The notes beneath the pieces were generated by a model. It worked only from the letters and a program-made list of their open reading frames with translations, ran no database searches and was not told where the DNA came from. Both the position numbers and the translations under genes were made by a program. From JAJYQH01 sp036261615 (GTDB lineage: Bacteria > Actinomycetota > Actinomycetes > Propionibacteriales > Propionibacteriaceae), in the NCBI GenBank assembly GCA_036261615.1, contig DATAKK010000099.1, positions 5,493 through 69,492 on the forward strand: 64,000 nucleotides of DNA, written 5' to 3'. Within the stretch, counting starts at the first letter, position 1. Each line of letters begins with the position of its first letter. Shown here piece after piece: positions 7,990-17,507 of this stretch.

Positions 7990-10900
7990 ATGGTGGGAGA
8001 GATCTTCCCCCGCATGCCCCAGCAGGGTCTCTACGACCCCGCGTTCGAGCACGACGCGTGCGGCGTCGCCTTCGTGGCCCGGCTCGACGGTGGCGCGACC
8101 CACGAGGTGGTGGAGCAGGGCCTGCTGGCCCTCAAGAACCTCGACCACCGCGGCGCGACCGGCGCCGACCCGGCCGCCGGCGACGGTGCCGGCATCCTCG
8201 TCCAGGTTCCGGACGCCTTCTTCCGTGAGGTGAGCCACCTCGACCTGCCCGCCGCCGGCCACTACGCCGCCGGCCTGGCGCACCTGCCCACCGACCCGAT
8301 CAAGCGCGAGTACGCCCGTGCCACGATCTCGCGGATCGCGATCGAGGAGGGCCTCAGCATCATCGGCTGGCGCACCGTCCCCGTGCGCACCGGCTCGCTC
8401 AGCCCCATCTCGCGGGCGGTGATGCCGCACTTCGAGCAGCTGTTCGTCTCCTCGGGCGACCTCTCCGGCATCGACCTCGATCGCCTCACCTTCGTGCTGC
8501 GCCGCCGGGTGCAGAACGAGGTCGGCGTCTACTTCCAGTCGCTGTCGTCCCGCACGCTCGTCTACAAGGGCATGCTCACGACCGACCAGCTCGAGGAGGT
8601 CTTCCCCGACCTCCACCACGCCGCCTTCCACTCCGCGCTCGCGCTGGTGCACTCGAGGTTCTCGACGAACACCTTCCCCGCCTGGGAGCTCGCGCACCCC
8701 TACCGGATGATGGCGCACAACGGCGAGATCAACACGGTGATGGGCAACCGCAACTGGATGCGCGCCCGCGAGGCACTGCTGGCCAGCGACCTCATCCCCG
8801 GCGACCTCGAGCGGATCTTCCCGATCTGCACCCCCGGCGGATCCGACTCCGCCTCCTTCGACGAGGTGCTCGAACTGCTGCACCTCGGCGGCCGCACCCT
8901 GCCCCACGCCGTGCTCATGATGATCCCCGAGGCGTGGCAGAAGAACTCCGAGATGGACCCCGCCCGACGGGCCTTCTACGAGTTCCACTCGTTCATCATG
9001 GAGCCCTGGGACGGGCCCGCCAGCGTCACCTTCACCGACGGCACCCTCATCGGCGGCGTGCTCGACCGCAACGGCCTGCGTCCGGCCCGGTACTGGGTCA
9101 CCGACGACGGGCTCGTCGTGTTCGCGTCCGAGGCGGGCGTGCTGCCCATCGAACCCGAGCACGTGCTCCAGAAGGGCCGGCTGCAGCCCGGGCGGATGTT
9201 CCTCGTCGACACGGTGCAGCACCGGATCCTCGACGACGACGAGATCAAGGCCCAGCTGGCCGCCGAGCACCCCTACGACGAGTGGCTCCAGAACAAGATC
9301 ACGCTCAACGAGCTGCCCGAGCGCGTGCACGTCGTGCACAGCCACGCGTCGGTGACCCGGCGCCAGCAGGTGTTCGGCTACACCCACGAGGAACTGCGGC
9401 TGCTCGTCGCGCCGATGGCCAACACGGGCGCCGAGGTGGTCGGCTCGATGGGCACCGACACGCCGCTCGCCGTACTGAGCGACCGGCCGCGCCCGCTGTT
9501 CGACCACTTCCAGCAGCTGTTCGCCCAGGTGACCAACCCGCCGCTGGACGCGATCCGCGAGGAGCTCGTCACGTCCCTCGCCGGCTCGATCGGCCCCGAG
9601 CAGAACCTCCTCGACCCGGGCCCCGAGTCCTGTCGGCAGCTGGAGATCCCGTACCCGATCCTCACGAACGAGGAACTCGCCCGGATCGTGCACATCAACC
9701 GCGACGGCGACCAGCCCGGTTACGCCACCCACGTGGTGCGCGGGCTCTATCAGGTCTCCGGCGGGGGTGCCGCGCTGCGCCGGCGGCTCGACGAGATCCG
9801 GGCCGAGGTGTCCGAGGCCATCGCCGGGGGTGCCCGCACGATCGTCCTCTCCGACCGGCACTCGGACGCCGACCGCGCCCCGATCCCGTCGCTGCTGCTC
9901 ACCTCGGCGATCCACCACCACCTGGTGCGCGAGAAGACCCGCACCCAGGTGGGCCTCATCGTCGAGAGCGGGGACGTCCGCGAGGTGCACCACGCCGCCC
10001 TGCTCATCGGCTACGGCGCCGCCGCCCTCAACCCGTACCTCATGTTCGAGTCGGCCGAGGACATGGCCCGCAACGAGCTGTACGTGTCGGTCGCGCCGGA
10101 GCGGGCGATCAAGAACGTCGTCAAGGGCCTGGGCAAGGGCATCCTCAAGGTCATGAGCAAGATGGGCGTCTCGACCCTGCAGTCGTACACCGGCGCCCAG
10201 ATCTTCGAGGCGATCGGCCTGTCCAAGGACTTCGTCGACGAGTTCTTCACCGGCACGACGAGCAAGATCGGCGGCATCGGCCTCGACGAGCTCGCCGAGA
10301 CGGTGCGCCAGCGCCATGCCCGCGCCTATCCGGCCAGCCGGATCGCGCTGCCGCACCGGTCGCTGCCGGTCGGCGGCGAGTACCAGTGGCGCCGCGAGGG
10401 CGAGGAGCACCTGTTCGACCCCGAGACGGTGTTCCGCCTCCAGCACTCCACGGCCACCGGCCGCTACGACATCTTCAAGCAGTACACCGCGCGGGTGAAC
10501 GACAACTCCTCGCGGCTGATGACGCTGCGGGCGCTGCTCCAGTTCAACTCCGACCGCCCGAGCATCCCGATCGAGGAGGTCGAGCCGGCGTCGGAGATCG
10601 TCAAGCGGTTCTCGACCGGTGCGATGAGCTACGGGTCGATCTCTCAGGAGGCGCACGAGACGCTGGCGGTCGCGATGAACTCGATCGGCGCCAAGTCGAA
10701 CACCGGCGAGGGCGGCGAGGACCGCGAGCGGCTCTACGACCCGCGTCGCCGCAGCGCCATCAAGCAGGTGGCTTCCGGGCGGTTCGGCGTCACGTCGGAG
10801 TACCTCACCAACGCCACCGACCTGCAGATCAAGATGGCCCAGGGCGCCAAGCCCGGCGAGGGCGGCCAACTCCCCGGCCCCAAGGTCTATCCGTGGGTGG

Positions 10901-12510
10901 CCCGCACCCGGCACTCGACGCCCGGCGTCGGTCTCATCTCGCCGCCGCCGCACCACGACATCTACTCGATCGAGGACCTCAAGCAGCTGATCCACGACCT
11001 CAAGTGCGCCAACCCGCTCGCCCGGGTGCACGTGAAGCTCGTCGCCGAGGTCGGCGTGGGCACGGTCGCCGCGGGCGTCGCCAAGGCCAAGGCCGACGTG
11101 GTGCTCATCTCCGGGCACGACGGCGGCACGGGCGCCGCGCCGCTCACCTCGGTGAAGCACGCGGGGGGCCCCTGGGAGCTCGGCCTCGCCGAGACCCAGC
11201 AGACCCTCCTGCTCAACGGCTTGCGCGACCGCATCGTCGTCCAGTGCGACGGGCAGCTGAAGACCGGCCGCGACGTCGTCATCGCGGCCCTGCTCGGCGC
11301 CGAGGAGTTCGGGTTCGCCACCACCGCGCTCGTGGTGAGCGGCTGCATCATGATGCGCGTGTGCCACAAGGACACCTGTCCGGTCGGCGTGGCGACCCAG
11401 AACCCCGAACTGCGCGCCAAGTTCAGCGGCAAGGCCGAGCACGTCGTGAACTTCATGATGTTCATCGCCGAGGAGGTCCGCGAGCTGCTGGCCGAGCTGG
11501 GCTTCCGCAGCATCGAGGAGGCCGTCGGCCACGTCGAGGTGCTCGACGCCCAGCAGGCCGTCGACCACTGGAAGGCGCGAGGCCTCGACCTCAGCCCGAT
11601 CCTGCACCAGGTCGCGCTGCCGGCGGGCAGCCCGTTGCACAACACCACCGGACAGGACCACGGTCTCGACCGCAAGCTCGACGCCACCCTCATCGACCTG
11701 GCCGCGCCCGCGCTCGAGCGGGGCGAGAAGGTCGTCGAGGTGGTGCCGGTCCGCAACGTCGACCGCACCGTCGGGACGATTCTCGGCAACCGGGTGACGG
11801 TGGTCACCCAGGGCGAGGGCTTCGACGACGACACGATCGACTTCACCCTCAACGGCACCGCCGGCCAGAGCTTCGGGGCCTTCCTGCCGCGGGGCGTCAC
11901 GCTGCGCCTCGTCGGGGACGCAAACGACTACCTCGGCAAGGGGCTGTCGGGCGGGCGGATCATCGTCCGGCCGAACGAGAGCAGCCCCTTCCGCGCGGAG
12001 GAGCAGATCATCGCCGGCAACGTCATCGGCTACGGCGCGACGAGCGGCACGATCCTCCTGCGCGGCCTCGTGGGCGAGCGCTTCTGCGTCCGCAACTCGG
12101 GGGCGACCGCCGTCGTCGAGGGAACCGGCGACCACGCGTGCGAGTACATGACCGGTGGCGAGGTGCTGATCATCGGGCGCACCGGGCGCAACGTCGCCGC
12201 GGGCATGTCCGGCGGTGTCGCCTACGTCCTCGACCTCGACCACTCGCGGCTCAACACCGAGATGGTGGACGCCGTGCAGCCGGGCGAGGCCGACGTGCTC
12301 CGGATCCTGGAACTGCTCGCGCTGCACCGCGACGAGACCGGGTCGCCGGTGGCGTCCGCGCTGCTCGACGACCCCGACCTCGCGACCCGGTTCACCAAGC
12401 TGCTGCCGCGCGACTACGCCCGGGTGATCAGGGCGCGTGAGGACGCCATCGCCCTGGGCCTGCACGAGAAGCAGATGACCGACCTGATGATGGAGGCTGC
12501 ACATGGCTGA
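7990..12510 (+). CDS. gltB: Glutamate synthase (NADPH) large subunit GltB
   Basis: Moves the amide nitrogen of glutamine onto 2-oxoglutarate, making two glutamates with electrons from GltD. The 1506-residue protein has the full bacterial layout: an N-terminal class II glutaminase exposed by cleavage before C24 (HDACGVAF), a central domain, the FMN domain with CGVGLISPPPHHDIYS-type sequence, the 3Fe-4S cysteines C1119, C1125 and C1130, and a C-terminal beta-helix. I chose ATG 7990 because GGGAG lies 5 nt upstream and it leaves a normal short propeptide; the frame is open back to 7804. It overlaps gltD by 8 bp. Confidence 0.96.
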   Translation: MVGEIFPRMPQQGLYDPAFEHDACGVAFVARLDGGATHEVVEQGLLALKNLDHRGATGADPAAGDGAGILVQVPDAFFREVSHLDLPAAGHYAAGLAHLPTDPIKREYARATISRIAIEEGLSIIGWRTVPVRTGSLSPISRAVMPHFEQLFVSSGDLSGIDLDRLTFVLRRRVQNEVGVYFQSLSSRTLVYKGMLTTDQLEEVFPDLHHAAFHSALALVHSRFSTNTFPAWELAHPYRMMAHNGEINTVMGNRNWMRAREALLASDLIPGDLERIFPICTPGGSDSASFDEVLELLHLGGRTLPHAVLMMIPEAWQKNSEMDPARRAFYEFHSFIMEPWDGPASVTFTDGTLIGGVLDRNGLRPARYWVTDDGLVVFASEAGVLPIEPEHVLQKGRLQPGRMFLVDTVQHRILDDDEIKAQLAAEHPYDEWLQNKITLNELPERVHVVHSHASVTRRQQVFGYTHEELRLLVAPMANTGAEVVGSMGTDTPLAVLSDRPRPLFDHFQQLFAQVTNPPLDAIREELVTSLAGSIGPEQNLLDPGPESCRQLEIPYPILTNEELARIVHINRDGDQPGYATHVVRGLYQVSGGGAALRRRLDEIRAEVSEAIAGGARTIVLSDRHSDADRAPIPSLLLTSAIHHHLVREKTRTQVGLIVESGDVREVHHAALLIGYGAAALNPYLMFESAEDMARNELYVSVAPERAIKNVVKGLGKGILKVMSKMGVSTLQSYTGAQIFEAIGLSKDFVDEFFTGTTSKIGGIGLDELAETVRQRHARAYPASRIALPHRSLPVGGEYQWRREGEEHLFDPETVFRLQHSTATGRYDIFKQYTARVNDNSSRLMTLRALLQFNSDRPSIPIEEVEPASEIVKRFSTGAMSYGSISQEAHETLAVAMNSIGAKSNTGEGGEDRERLYDPRRRSAIKQVASGRFGVTSEYLTNATDLQIKMAQGAKPGEGGQLPGPKVYPWVARTRHSTPGVGLISPPPHHDIYSIEDLKQLIHDLKCANPLARVHVKLVAEVGVGTVAAGVAKAKADVVLISGHDGGTGAAPLTSVKHAGGPWELGLAETQQTLLLNGLRDRIVVQCDGQLKTGRDVVIAALLGAEEFGFATTALVVSGCIMMRVCHKDTCPVGVATQNPELRAKFSGKAEHVVNFMMFIAEEVRELLAELGFRSIEEAVGHVEVLDAQQAVDHWKARGLDLSPILHQVALPAGSPLHNTTGQDHGLDRKLDATLIDLAAPALERGEKVVEVVPVRNVDRTVGTILGNRVTVVTQGEGFDDDTIDFTLNGTAGQSFGAFLPRGVTLRLVGDANDYLGKGLSGGRIIVRPNESSPFRAEEQIIAGNVIGYGATSGTILLRGLVGERFCVRNSGATAVVEGTGDHACEYMTGGEVLIIGRTGRNVAAGMSGGVAYVLDLDHSRLNTEMVDAVQPGEADVLRILELLALHRDETGSPVASALLDDPDLATRFTKLLPRDYARVIRAREDAIALGLHEKQMTDLMMEAAHG

Positions 12511-13969
12511 CCCCAAGGGCTTCATGACCACCCCCCGTGAGGTCGCTGCCCGGCGTCCGATCGAGGAGCGGGTGCACGACTGGAACGAGGTGTACCCGGG
12601 CAGCCCCGGCCGTGCCGTGCTGCCGATCATCCAGGACCAGGCCGGACGCTGCATGGACTGCGGCATCCCGTTCTGCCACACCGGCTGCCCGCTGGGCAAC
12701 CTCATCCCCGAGTGGAACGACCTCGTGTGGCGCGACGACTGGCGGGGGGCGTTGGAGCGGCTGCACGCCACCAACAACTTCCCCGACTTCACCGGCCGCC
12801 TGTGCCCGGCCCCGTGCGAGACGGCCTGCGTCGTCGGCATCAATCGCGACCCCGTGACGATCAAGAACGTCGAGGTCGCGATCATCGACAAGGCGTGGGA
12901 CGACCTGCGGGTGACCCCGTGGGTGCCCAGCTACCACACCCTCAAGACCGTCGCGGTCGTCGGCTCCGGCCCGGCCGGGCTCGCCGTGGCCCAGCAGCTC
13001 ACCCGGGCGGGGCACACGGTCGTCGTCTACGAGCGTGCCGACGCCATCGGCGGGCTGCTGCGCTACGGCATCCCCAACTTCAAGATGGAGAAGTCGGTGC
13101 TCGACCGCCGGCTCAAGCAGATGAGCCTCGAGGGCACGGTGTTCAAGCCGAACACCACGATCGGCGAGGATCTGACGGCCGAGCAGCTGCGCGAGCGGTT
13201 CGACGCGGTCGTGCTCGCCATCGGGTCCACCCTGGCGCGCGACCTCCCGGCGCCGGGCCGCGAGCTCAACGGCATCCATCAGGCGATGGAGTACCTGCCG
13301 CAGGCGACCCGGGCGCTCACCGCGCCCGTGCCCGACCAGATCACCGCCGAGGGCAAGGACGTCGTCATCATCGGCGGCGGCGACACCGGCGCCGACTGCC
13401 TCGGCACCGCGATCCGCCAGGGCGCCCGCTCGATCACCCAGCTCGAGATCATGCCCAAGCCCCCGGAGTTGCGTCCGTCGCACCAGCCGTGGCCGACCTA
13501 CCCGATGATCTATCGCGTCTCCTCGGCCCACGAGGAGGGCGGCGACCGGTTGTACGCCGTGAACACGAGCGAGTTCGTCGACGACGGCGAGGGCAACGTC
13601 GCCGCGCTGCGGCTCACCGAGGTGCGCTTCGAGGCCGGCCGGTTCGAGCCGGTCGAGGGCAGCGAACGCGAACTCCCGGCCCAGCTGGTGCTGCTGGCCA
13701 TGGGCTTCGTCGGTCCCGAGCGCGACGGCGTCGTGTCGCAACTCGGGTGCGAGCTCGACGCGCGTGGCAACATCGTGCGTGACGAGAACTACGAGACGAC
13801 GGTGCCCGGCGTGTTCGCGTGCGGCGACGCCGGCCGGGGGCAGTCGCTCATCGTCTGGGCGATCGCGGAGGGTCGGGGCTGCGCCAACGGGGTGGACGCC
13901 TTCCTCAACGGCAAGCCGAGCGACCTGCCGCGGCCGATCGGCCCGGACGTGCGCCAGATGATGGTCTAG
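12503..13969 (+). CDS. gltD: Glutamate synthase (NADPH) small subunit GltD
   Basis: Takes electrons from NADPH and passes them through FAD and 4Fe-4S centres to GltB. The 488-residue protein carries two N-terminal cysteine clusters (C50, C53, C58, C62 and C101, C105, C109), the FAD site GSGPAGLAVAQQL and the NADPH site GGGDTGADC, ending with GVFACGDAGRGQSLIVWAI. The ATG overlaps gltB by 8 bp, as fits an equimolar complex. Confidence 0.97.
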   Translation: MADPKGFMTTPREVAARRPIEERVHDWNEVYPGSPGRAVLPIIQDQAGRCMDCGIPFCHTGCPLGNLIPEWNDLVWRDDWRGALERLHATNNFPDFTGRLCPAPCETACVVGINRDPVTIKNVEVAIIDKAWDDLRVTPWVPSYHTLKTVAVVGSGPAGLAVAQQLTRAGHTVVVYERADAIGGLLRYGIPNFKMEKSVLDRRLKQMSLEGTVFKPNTTIGEDLTAEQLRERFDAVVLAIGSTLARDLPAPGRELNGIHQAMEYLPQATRALTAPVPDQITAEGKDVVIIGGGDTGADCLGTAIRQGARSITQLEIMPKPPELRPSHQPWPTYPMIYRVSSAHEEGGDRLYAVNTSEFVDDGEGNVAALRLTEVRFEAGRFEPVEGSERELPAQLVLLAMGFVGPERDGVVSQLGCELDARGNIVRDENYETTVPGVFACGDAGRGQSLIVWAIAEGRGCANGVDAFLNGKPSDLPRPIGPDVRQMMV

Positions 13970-13987
13970 TCGACGGGAGGCCGGCGG

Positions 13988-14872
13988 ATGAGCGCTACGG
14001 CAGGACGGGTGCTCCGCGACTGCTTCAGCGACCTCGCACGCCGGTGGCTCGACCTCGAGGCTCCGGCGCTGGCCGACGAGCCGGACGCCGTCCACCAGAT
14101 GCGGGTGACGAGCCGGAGGCTCCGTGGCCTGCTCCGGCTGTGGGGCGACGCCCTGCGGATCGACGCGGGGCCGCTGGCCGACGACCTGCGCTGGGTCGCG
14201 CACGCCCTCGGCGACGTGCGCGATCTCGACGTTCTGGAGGACCGGCTGCTCGCCGACGCCGGTGAGGAACCGGGGTCACTCGCCGCCGAACTGCTCCGGG
14301 CGCGTCTCGACCTCCGCCGAGCGCAGGCTCGGGAGGCGCTCGCGAACGACGTCGCGTCGGCCCGGTTCGCGTCGGTCCGGATCGGCGTCCGAGGGCTGCT
14401 CGACCCGCCCGTGCGCCGGTCGTGGCGTGGGGTGCCGGCCGACGCGCTGGTACGGATCGCCGCGAAGCGGGCCCGCGCGGCCGTGCGGGCGTTCGACGCG
14501 GCCGGGCTGGTCGACGGTGTCGCGCCGACCGCCGGGCAACTGCAGCGGCTGCACCACGCCCGCCGCGTCGCCAAGTCGGCACGCTACGCCGCGGAGGCGC
14601 TCGCGGAGCAGGGGGTGACCCGGCCCCGCCGCTCGCGTGAGCGCAAGGGTCCAAAGGCGTGGGGCCGGGCCTTCACCGAGGTGGCGGACGCGCTCGGCCT
14701 GGTGCAGGACAGCGTGGTCGCCGAGGGCTACCTCCGCGACCTGGGCGAGGAGGTCGGGCCGCCCGTGAGCGGGACGCTCGACGCGATGGCCGACCGGGAG
14801 GCCGCGCGGCGTCCCGAGGCGCTGTCGGACTCGCTGGCGGCGGTGGGCGCCGCGCGGCGGCTCGTCGGCTGA
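13988..14872 (+). CDS. CHAD domain protein
   Basis: A 294-residue all-helical protein with the conserved histidine helices of the CHAD family: VHQMRVTSRRLRGLLRLW (about residues 37-54), LGDVRDLDVLEDRL and a second half with LHHARRVAKSARYAAEAL. CHAD proteins bind polyphosphate in characterised cases, and many are fused to or sit beside CYTH triphosphatases; no CYTH domain is present here. GGGAGG lies 6 nt before the ATG. It starts 18 nt after gltD and may be cotranscribed. The family call is firm; the cellular role is inferred. Confidence 0.88.
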   Translation: MSATAGRVLRDCFSDLARRWLDLEAPALADEPDAVHQMRVTSRRLRGLLRLWGDALRIDAGPLADDLRWVAHALGDVRDLDVLEDRLLADAGEEPGSLAAELLRARLDLRRAQAREALANDVASARFASVRIGVRGLLDPPVRRSWRGVPADALVRIAAKRARAAVRAFDAAGLVDGVAPTAGQLQRLHHARRVAKSARYAAEALAEQGVTRPRRSRERKGPKAWGRAFTEVADALGLVQDSVVAEGYLRDLGEEVGPPVSGTLDAMADREAARRPEALSDSLAAVGAARRLVG

Positions 14873-14972
14873 GCCGCCACCGCGCGGAGAACCGCCGCTT
14901 CTCCCACTCTCTGGGGTGGTTTCGATCATTGGAATCGGGGAAAGCGCGCTTCTTGGCGTCCCCGTGCGGCCG

Positions 14973-14995
14973 GTTCCCGCTTACCATTCGGGAAC
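14973..14995 (+). promoter_or_regulatory. Inverted repeat operator around the -10 box of the ABC operon
   Basis: GTTCCCG at 14973-14979 is an exact reverse complement of CGGGAAC at 14989-14995, with a 9-nt spacer that contains the -10 hexamer TACCAT (14982-14987). A dimeric regulator bound here would block RNA polymerase. This is the layout of a sugar-responsive repressor operator, but the regulator is not encoded in the window and its family is unknown. Confidence 0.55.
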
Positions 14996-15029
14996 GATGC
15001 CCCGGCACTGGGTGCTCGGGGCGACAGTC

Positions 15030-15057
15030 AGGCCACCCGTCCCCACCTGGGTGGCCT
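15030..15057 (+). repeat. 9-bp inverted repeat in the ABC operon leader
   Basis: AGGCCACCC (15030-15038) pairs exactly with GGGTGGCCT (15049-15057) across a 10-nt loop. The hairpin ends 12 nt before the AGGAAGGAG ribosome binding site of the solute-binding protein gene. It could be a second operator or an mRNA-stabilising leader stem. Confidence 0.55.
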
Positions 15058-15082
15058 CTCGACCCACAGGAAGGAGTGGTCC

Positions 15083-16483
15083 ATGGTCAGGAACATCAAG
15101 GCCGGACTGGCTCTGGTGGCCGTCTCGTGCGCCGTCGCGCTGAGCGCCTGCAACCCCGCGGCGAACAACCAGAGCGGCCCCGCCACCAACGGCGGAACAG
15201 GAGGAGCGGGAGGGTTCAGCAAGACCCTGTCCGGGACCCTCAAGACGAGCGGCTTCAACCCCTCCGACGAGGTCGGCAAGGCCCGCGGCGACTACGCCAC
15301 CAAGCAGGTCGCCCCGGTCACGGTGAGCATGGACACCACGAACTTCGACCCGCAGAAGTTCGCCGCGCAGGCGGCGTCGGGCAACGTGCCCGACCTCATC
15401 CAGGTCGATCGCAGCACCGTCGACACCCTGGCCGACAAGGGCCTCATCATTCCGCTCGACCAGTGCTTCAGCACGTGGGGCGTCTCTCCGAGCGAGTACT
15501 ACTACCCGGCGGCCATCAAGGACGTGACCTACAACGGGCACGTGTACGGCGTCCCCCAGTTCTTCCAGGCCTCGATCATCATCGGCAACAAGGCCGTCAT
15601 GGGTCCCGCGGGCGTGACCATGGCCGACCTCGACACGTCGAAGCCCGACCAGCTCATCCAGGTCGCGAAGAAGATGACCAAGCAGTCGGGGGGCAAGCCG
15701 ACCCAGCTCGGCTTCAGCCCCGACCTGCCCGGGTCGTCGGCCCTGTGGCTGGCGGTGTTCGGCGGCAAGCCGAACGACTCGAACGGCAAGCCGACGCTCG
15801 ACGACCCCAAGAACGTCGAGGCGCTCACGTGGATGAAGTCGATCATGGACGCCCAGGGCGGCTACGCGAAGGTCAAGTCGTTCATGGACACCTTCGACAC
15901 CTTCGGTGACAAGAACGAGTACGTGCAGAACCAGGCGGGCGCCATGACGTGGGCCCAGTGGTACATCAACGTGCTGTCGGCCACGAAGGACAAGGTGAAG
16001 CTGCAGGCCACGACGATCAAGGACACCTCCGGTTCGGTGATCGGGTTCGCCGGCGGCACCGCGTTCGCGATCCCGAAGGCGAGCAAGAACCCGTCCGCGG
16101 CCTGCGCCTGGGCGGTCAAGGTCACGTCGCTGGACGCCTGGATGGCGGCGGGCAGCGCCCGCGCGGCCACCGTCGCCCAGAAGCACTCGATCATGACCGG
16201 CCTGTTCACCGGATCTCCGGTGGCCGACAAGGCGATCCGCGACAAGTTCGTCAAGCCGAGCGGCAACGCCGACTTCGACCAGCTGATCGCCACCAGCTAC
16301 GACGCCCTGCAGCACACCGTCTCCTTCGGTGGCTCGCCGGTCGGCCAGCAGATCAGCGACGCCCTCACCAACGCGGTCACGGTCGCCCTCACCGGGGAGA
16401 AGACCCCGCAAGAGGCGCTCAAGGAGGCACAGGACACCGCGATGCGCGCCTACAGCCAGTCGAACCTCGGGAAGAACGGCTGA
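15083..16483 (+). CDS. ABC importer solute-binding lipoprotein (sugar type)
   Basis: A 466-residue extracellular binding protein of the carbohydrate-type ABC importer class. The lipoprotein signal ends in LSAC with the lipidated cysteine at residue 23, followed by a flexible Asn/Gly/Thr linker. The body has the two-lobe pattern (PDLIQVDRSTVDTLADKG, GVPQFFQ, GFAGGTAFAIPK, SKNPSAACAWAVK). The substrate cannot be read from the sequence; an oligosaccharide or polyol is likely from the family. AGGAAGGAG precedes the ATG. The two permeases follow, separated by a strong hairpin. Confidence 0.9.
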   Translation: MVRNIKAGLALVAVSCAVALSACNPAANNQSGPATNGGTGGAGGFSKTLSGTLKTSGFNPSDEVGKARGDYATKQVAPVTVSMDTTNFDPQKFAAQAASGNVPDLIQVDRSTVDTLADKGLIIPLDQCFSTWGVSPSEYYYPAAIKDVTYNGHVYGVPQFFQASIIIGNKAVMGPAGVTMADLDTSKPDQLIQVAKKMTKQSGGKPTQLGFSPDLPGSSALWLAVFGGKPNDSNGKPTLDDPKNVEALTWMKSIMDAQGGYAKVKSFMDTFDTFGDKNEYVQNQAGAMTWAQWYINVLSATKDKVKLQATTIKDTSGSVIGFAGGTAFAIPKASKNPSAACAWAVKVTSLDAWMAAGSARAATVAQKHSIMTGLFTGSPVADKAIRDKFVKPSGNADFDQLIATSYDALQHTVSFGGSPVGQQISDALTNAVTVALTGEKTPQEALKEAQDTAMRAYSQSNLGKNG

Positions 16484-16499
16484 GCCTTCACCACCGGCC

Positions 16500-16531
16500 C
16501 ACGACGGGGATCCGATCGGGTCCCCGTCGTG
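16500..16531 (+). terminator. Strong intercistronic hairpin after the binding-protein gene
   Basis: CACGACGGGGA (16500-16510) and TCCCCGTCGTG (16521-16531) form a perfect 11-bp stem with a 10-nt loop, without a U tract. Hairpins at this place in importer operons usually protect the binding-protein mRNA and reduce permease expression, giving excess binding protein. Confidence 0.7.
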
Positions 16532-16562
16532 ACCCTCGTCACCGTTGAGAGGAGGCCTGCCC

Positions 16563-17507
16563 ATGGCTCGCCCTCGCAGATCCCCCGAACTCCAGGGGAT
16601 CCGGATCCGCAAGTACAACCCCCGGGAATCCCTGGCCGGATACCTGTTCATCTCCCCGTGGATCGCCGGACTGCTCATCTTCACCGTCATCTCGATGGGC
16701 TGGAGCCTGGTCCTGTCGTTCCAGCACTTCGACCTCTCCACCAACATCGGGACGCCGGCGGGCTTCGACAACTACCGCCAGATCTTCGCCGACCCCAAGG
16801 TCGGGACGTCGCTGCGCAACACCTTCTTCTACGCCCTGCTGGCGGTGCCGCTGGACATCACCGTGGCCCTGCTCCTCGCCCTGCTGCTCCGGGGCGTGCG
16901 GTGGGGGAGCGGCCTGTTCCGCACGATCTACTACCTGCCGAAGATGTCCCCGTCGGTCGCGACGGCCGCGGTGTTCCTCCTGCTGCTCAACGGCAACGAG
17001 GGCGCGATCAACAAGGCCCTGGGCCTGCTGCACATCCCGGGTCCGCAGTGGCTGGTCGACCCCGCCTGGGTCAAGCCCGCGATCGTGCTCATGTCGCTGT
17101 GGGGCGTGGGCGGCTCGATGGTCATCCTGCTCGCCGCGCTGCAGGGCGTCCCGCCGGAGCTGTACGAGGCGGCGGCCGTGGACGGGGCCGGACGCCGGGC
17201 CCAGTTCTTCCGGATCACCCTGCCGCTCATCAGCCCCACCCTGTTCTTCCTCGTCATCGTCAACACGATCGGGGCACTGCAGGTGTTCGACCAGGCGTTC
17301 CTCTTGTTCTACCGCGACGGGAACTCCAACGCCCCGGACGCGGCCCTGTTCTACGGGGTGTACCTGTACCAGCAGGCGTTCCAGCAGTTCAACTTCGGCG
17401 AAGCGGCCGCGATGGCGTGGGTGCTGTTCGTCATCATCATGATCATCACGGTCATCCAGATCACGATCGGCAACAAGCTCGTCTTCTACGAGGGGAGCTC
17501 CCGATGA
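16563..17507 (+). CDS. ABC sugar importer permease, MalF/UgpA type
   Basis: A 314-residue inner-membrane permease with six predicted helices and the EAA loop EAAAVDGAGRRAQFFRITLPLISP that docks the ATPase. I chose ATG 16563 because a GAGAGGAGG site lies about 8 nt upstream; an earlier TTG at 16545 would only add six residues over that site. The stop overlaps the next permease by 4 bp. Confidence 0.92.
   Translation: MARPRRSPELQGIRIRKYNPRESLAGYLFISPWIAGLLIFTVISMGWSLVLSFQHFDLSTNIGTPAGFDNYRQIFADPKVGTSLRNTFFYALLAVPLDITVALLLALLLRGVRWGSGLFRTIYYLPKMSPSVATAAVFLLLLNGNEGAINKALGLLHIPGPQWLVDPAWVKPAIVLMSLWGVGGSMVILLAALQGVPPELYEAAAVDGAGRRAQFFRITLPLISPTLFFLVIVNTIGALQVFDQAFLLFYRDGNSNAPDAALFYGVYLYQQAFQQFNFGEAAAMAWVLFVIIMIITVIQITIGNKLVFYEGSSR

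Noticed and set aside
7860..7990. SAM-type riboswitch before gltB, prompted by CCTGGCAACC.
   Set aside because: The remaining core elements of SAM-I/IV aptamers are not visible, and gltB is not a usual target.
7768..12891. Very long open frame antisense to gltB and gltD.
   Set aside because: Antisense frames stay open widely in DNA this rich in G and C. The translation is low-complexity Arg/Gly/Val/Asp with no domain, and gltB on the other strand is certain. The same applies to the other long antisense frames in the window.
14997..15143. Leaderless 48-residue frame starting 9 nt after the -10 box of the ABC operon and overlapping the binding-protein start.
   Set aside because: Possible by spacing, but it overlaps the real gene out of frame by about 60 bp and its translation is low-complexity. 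Not listed without start-site data.
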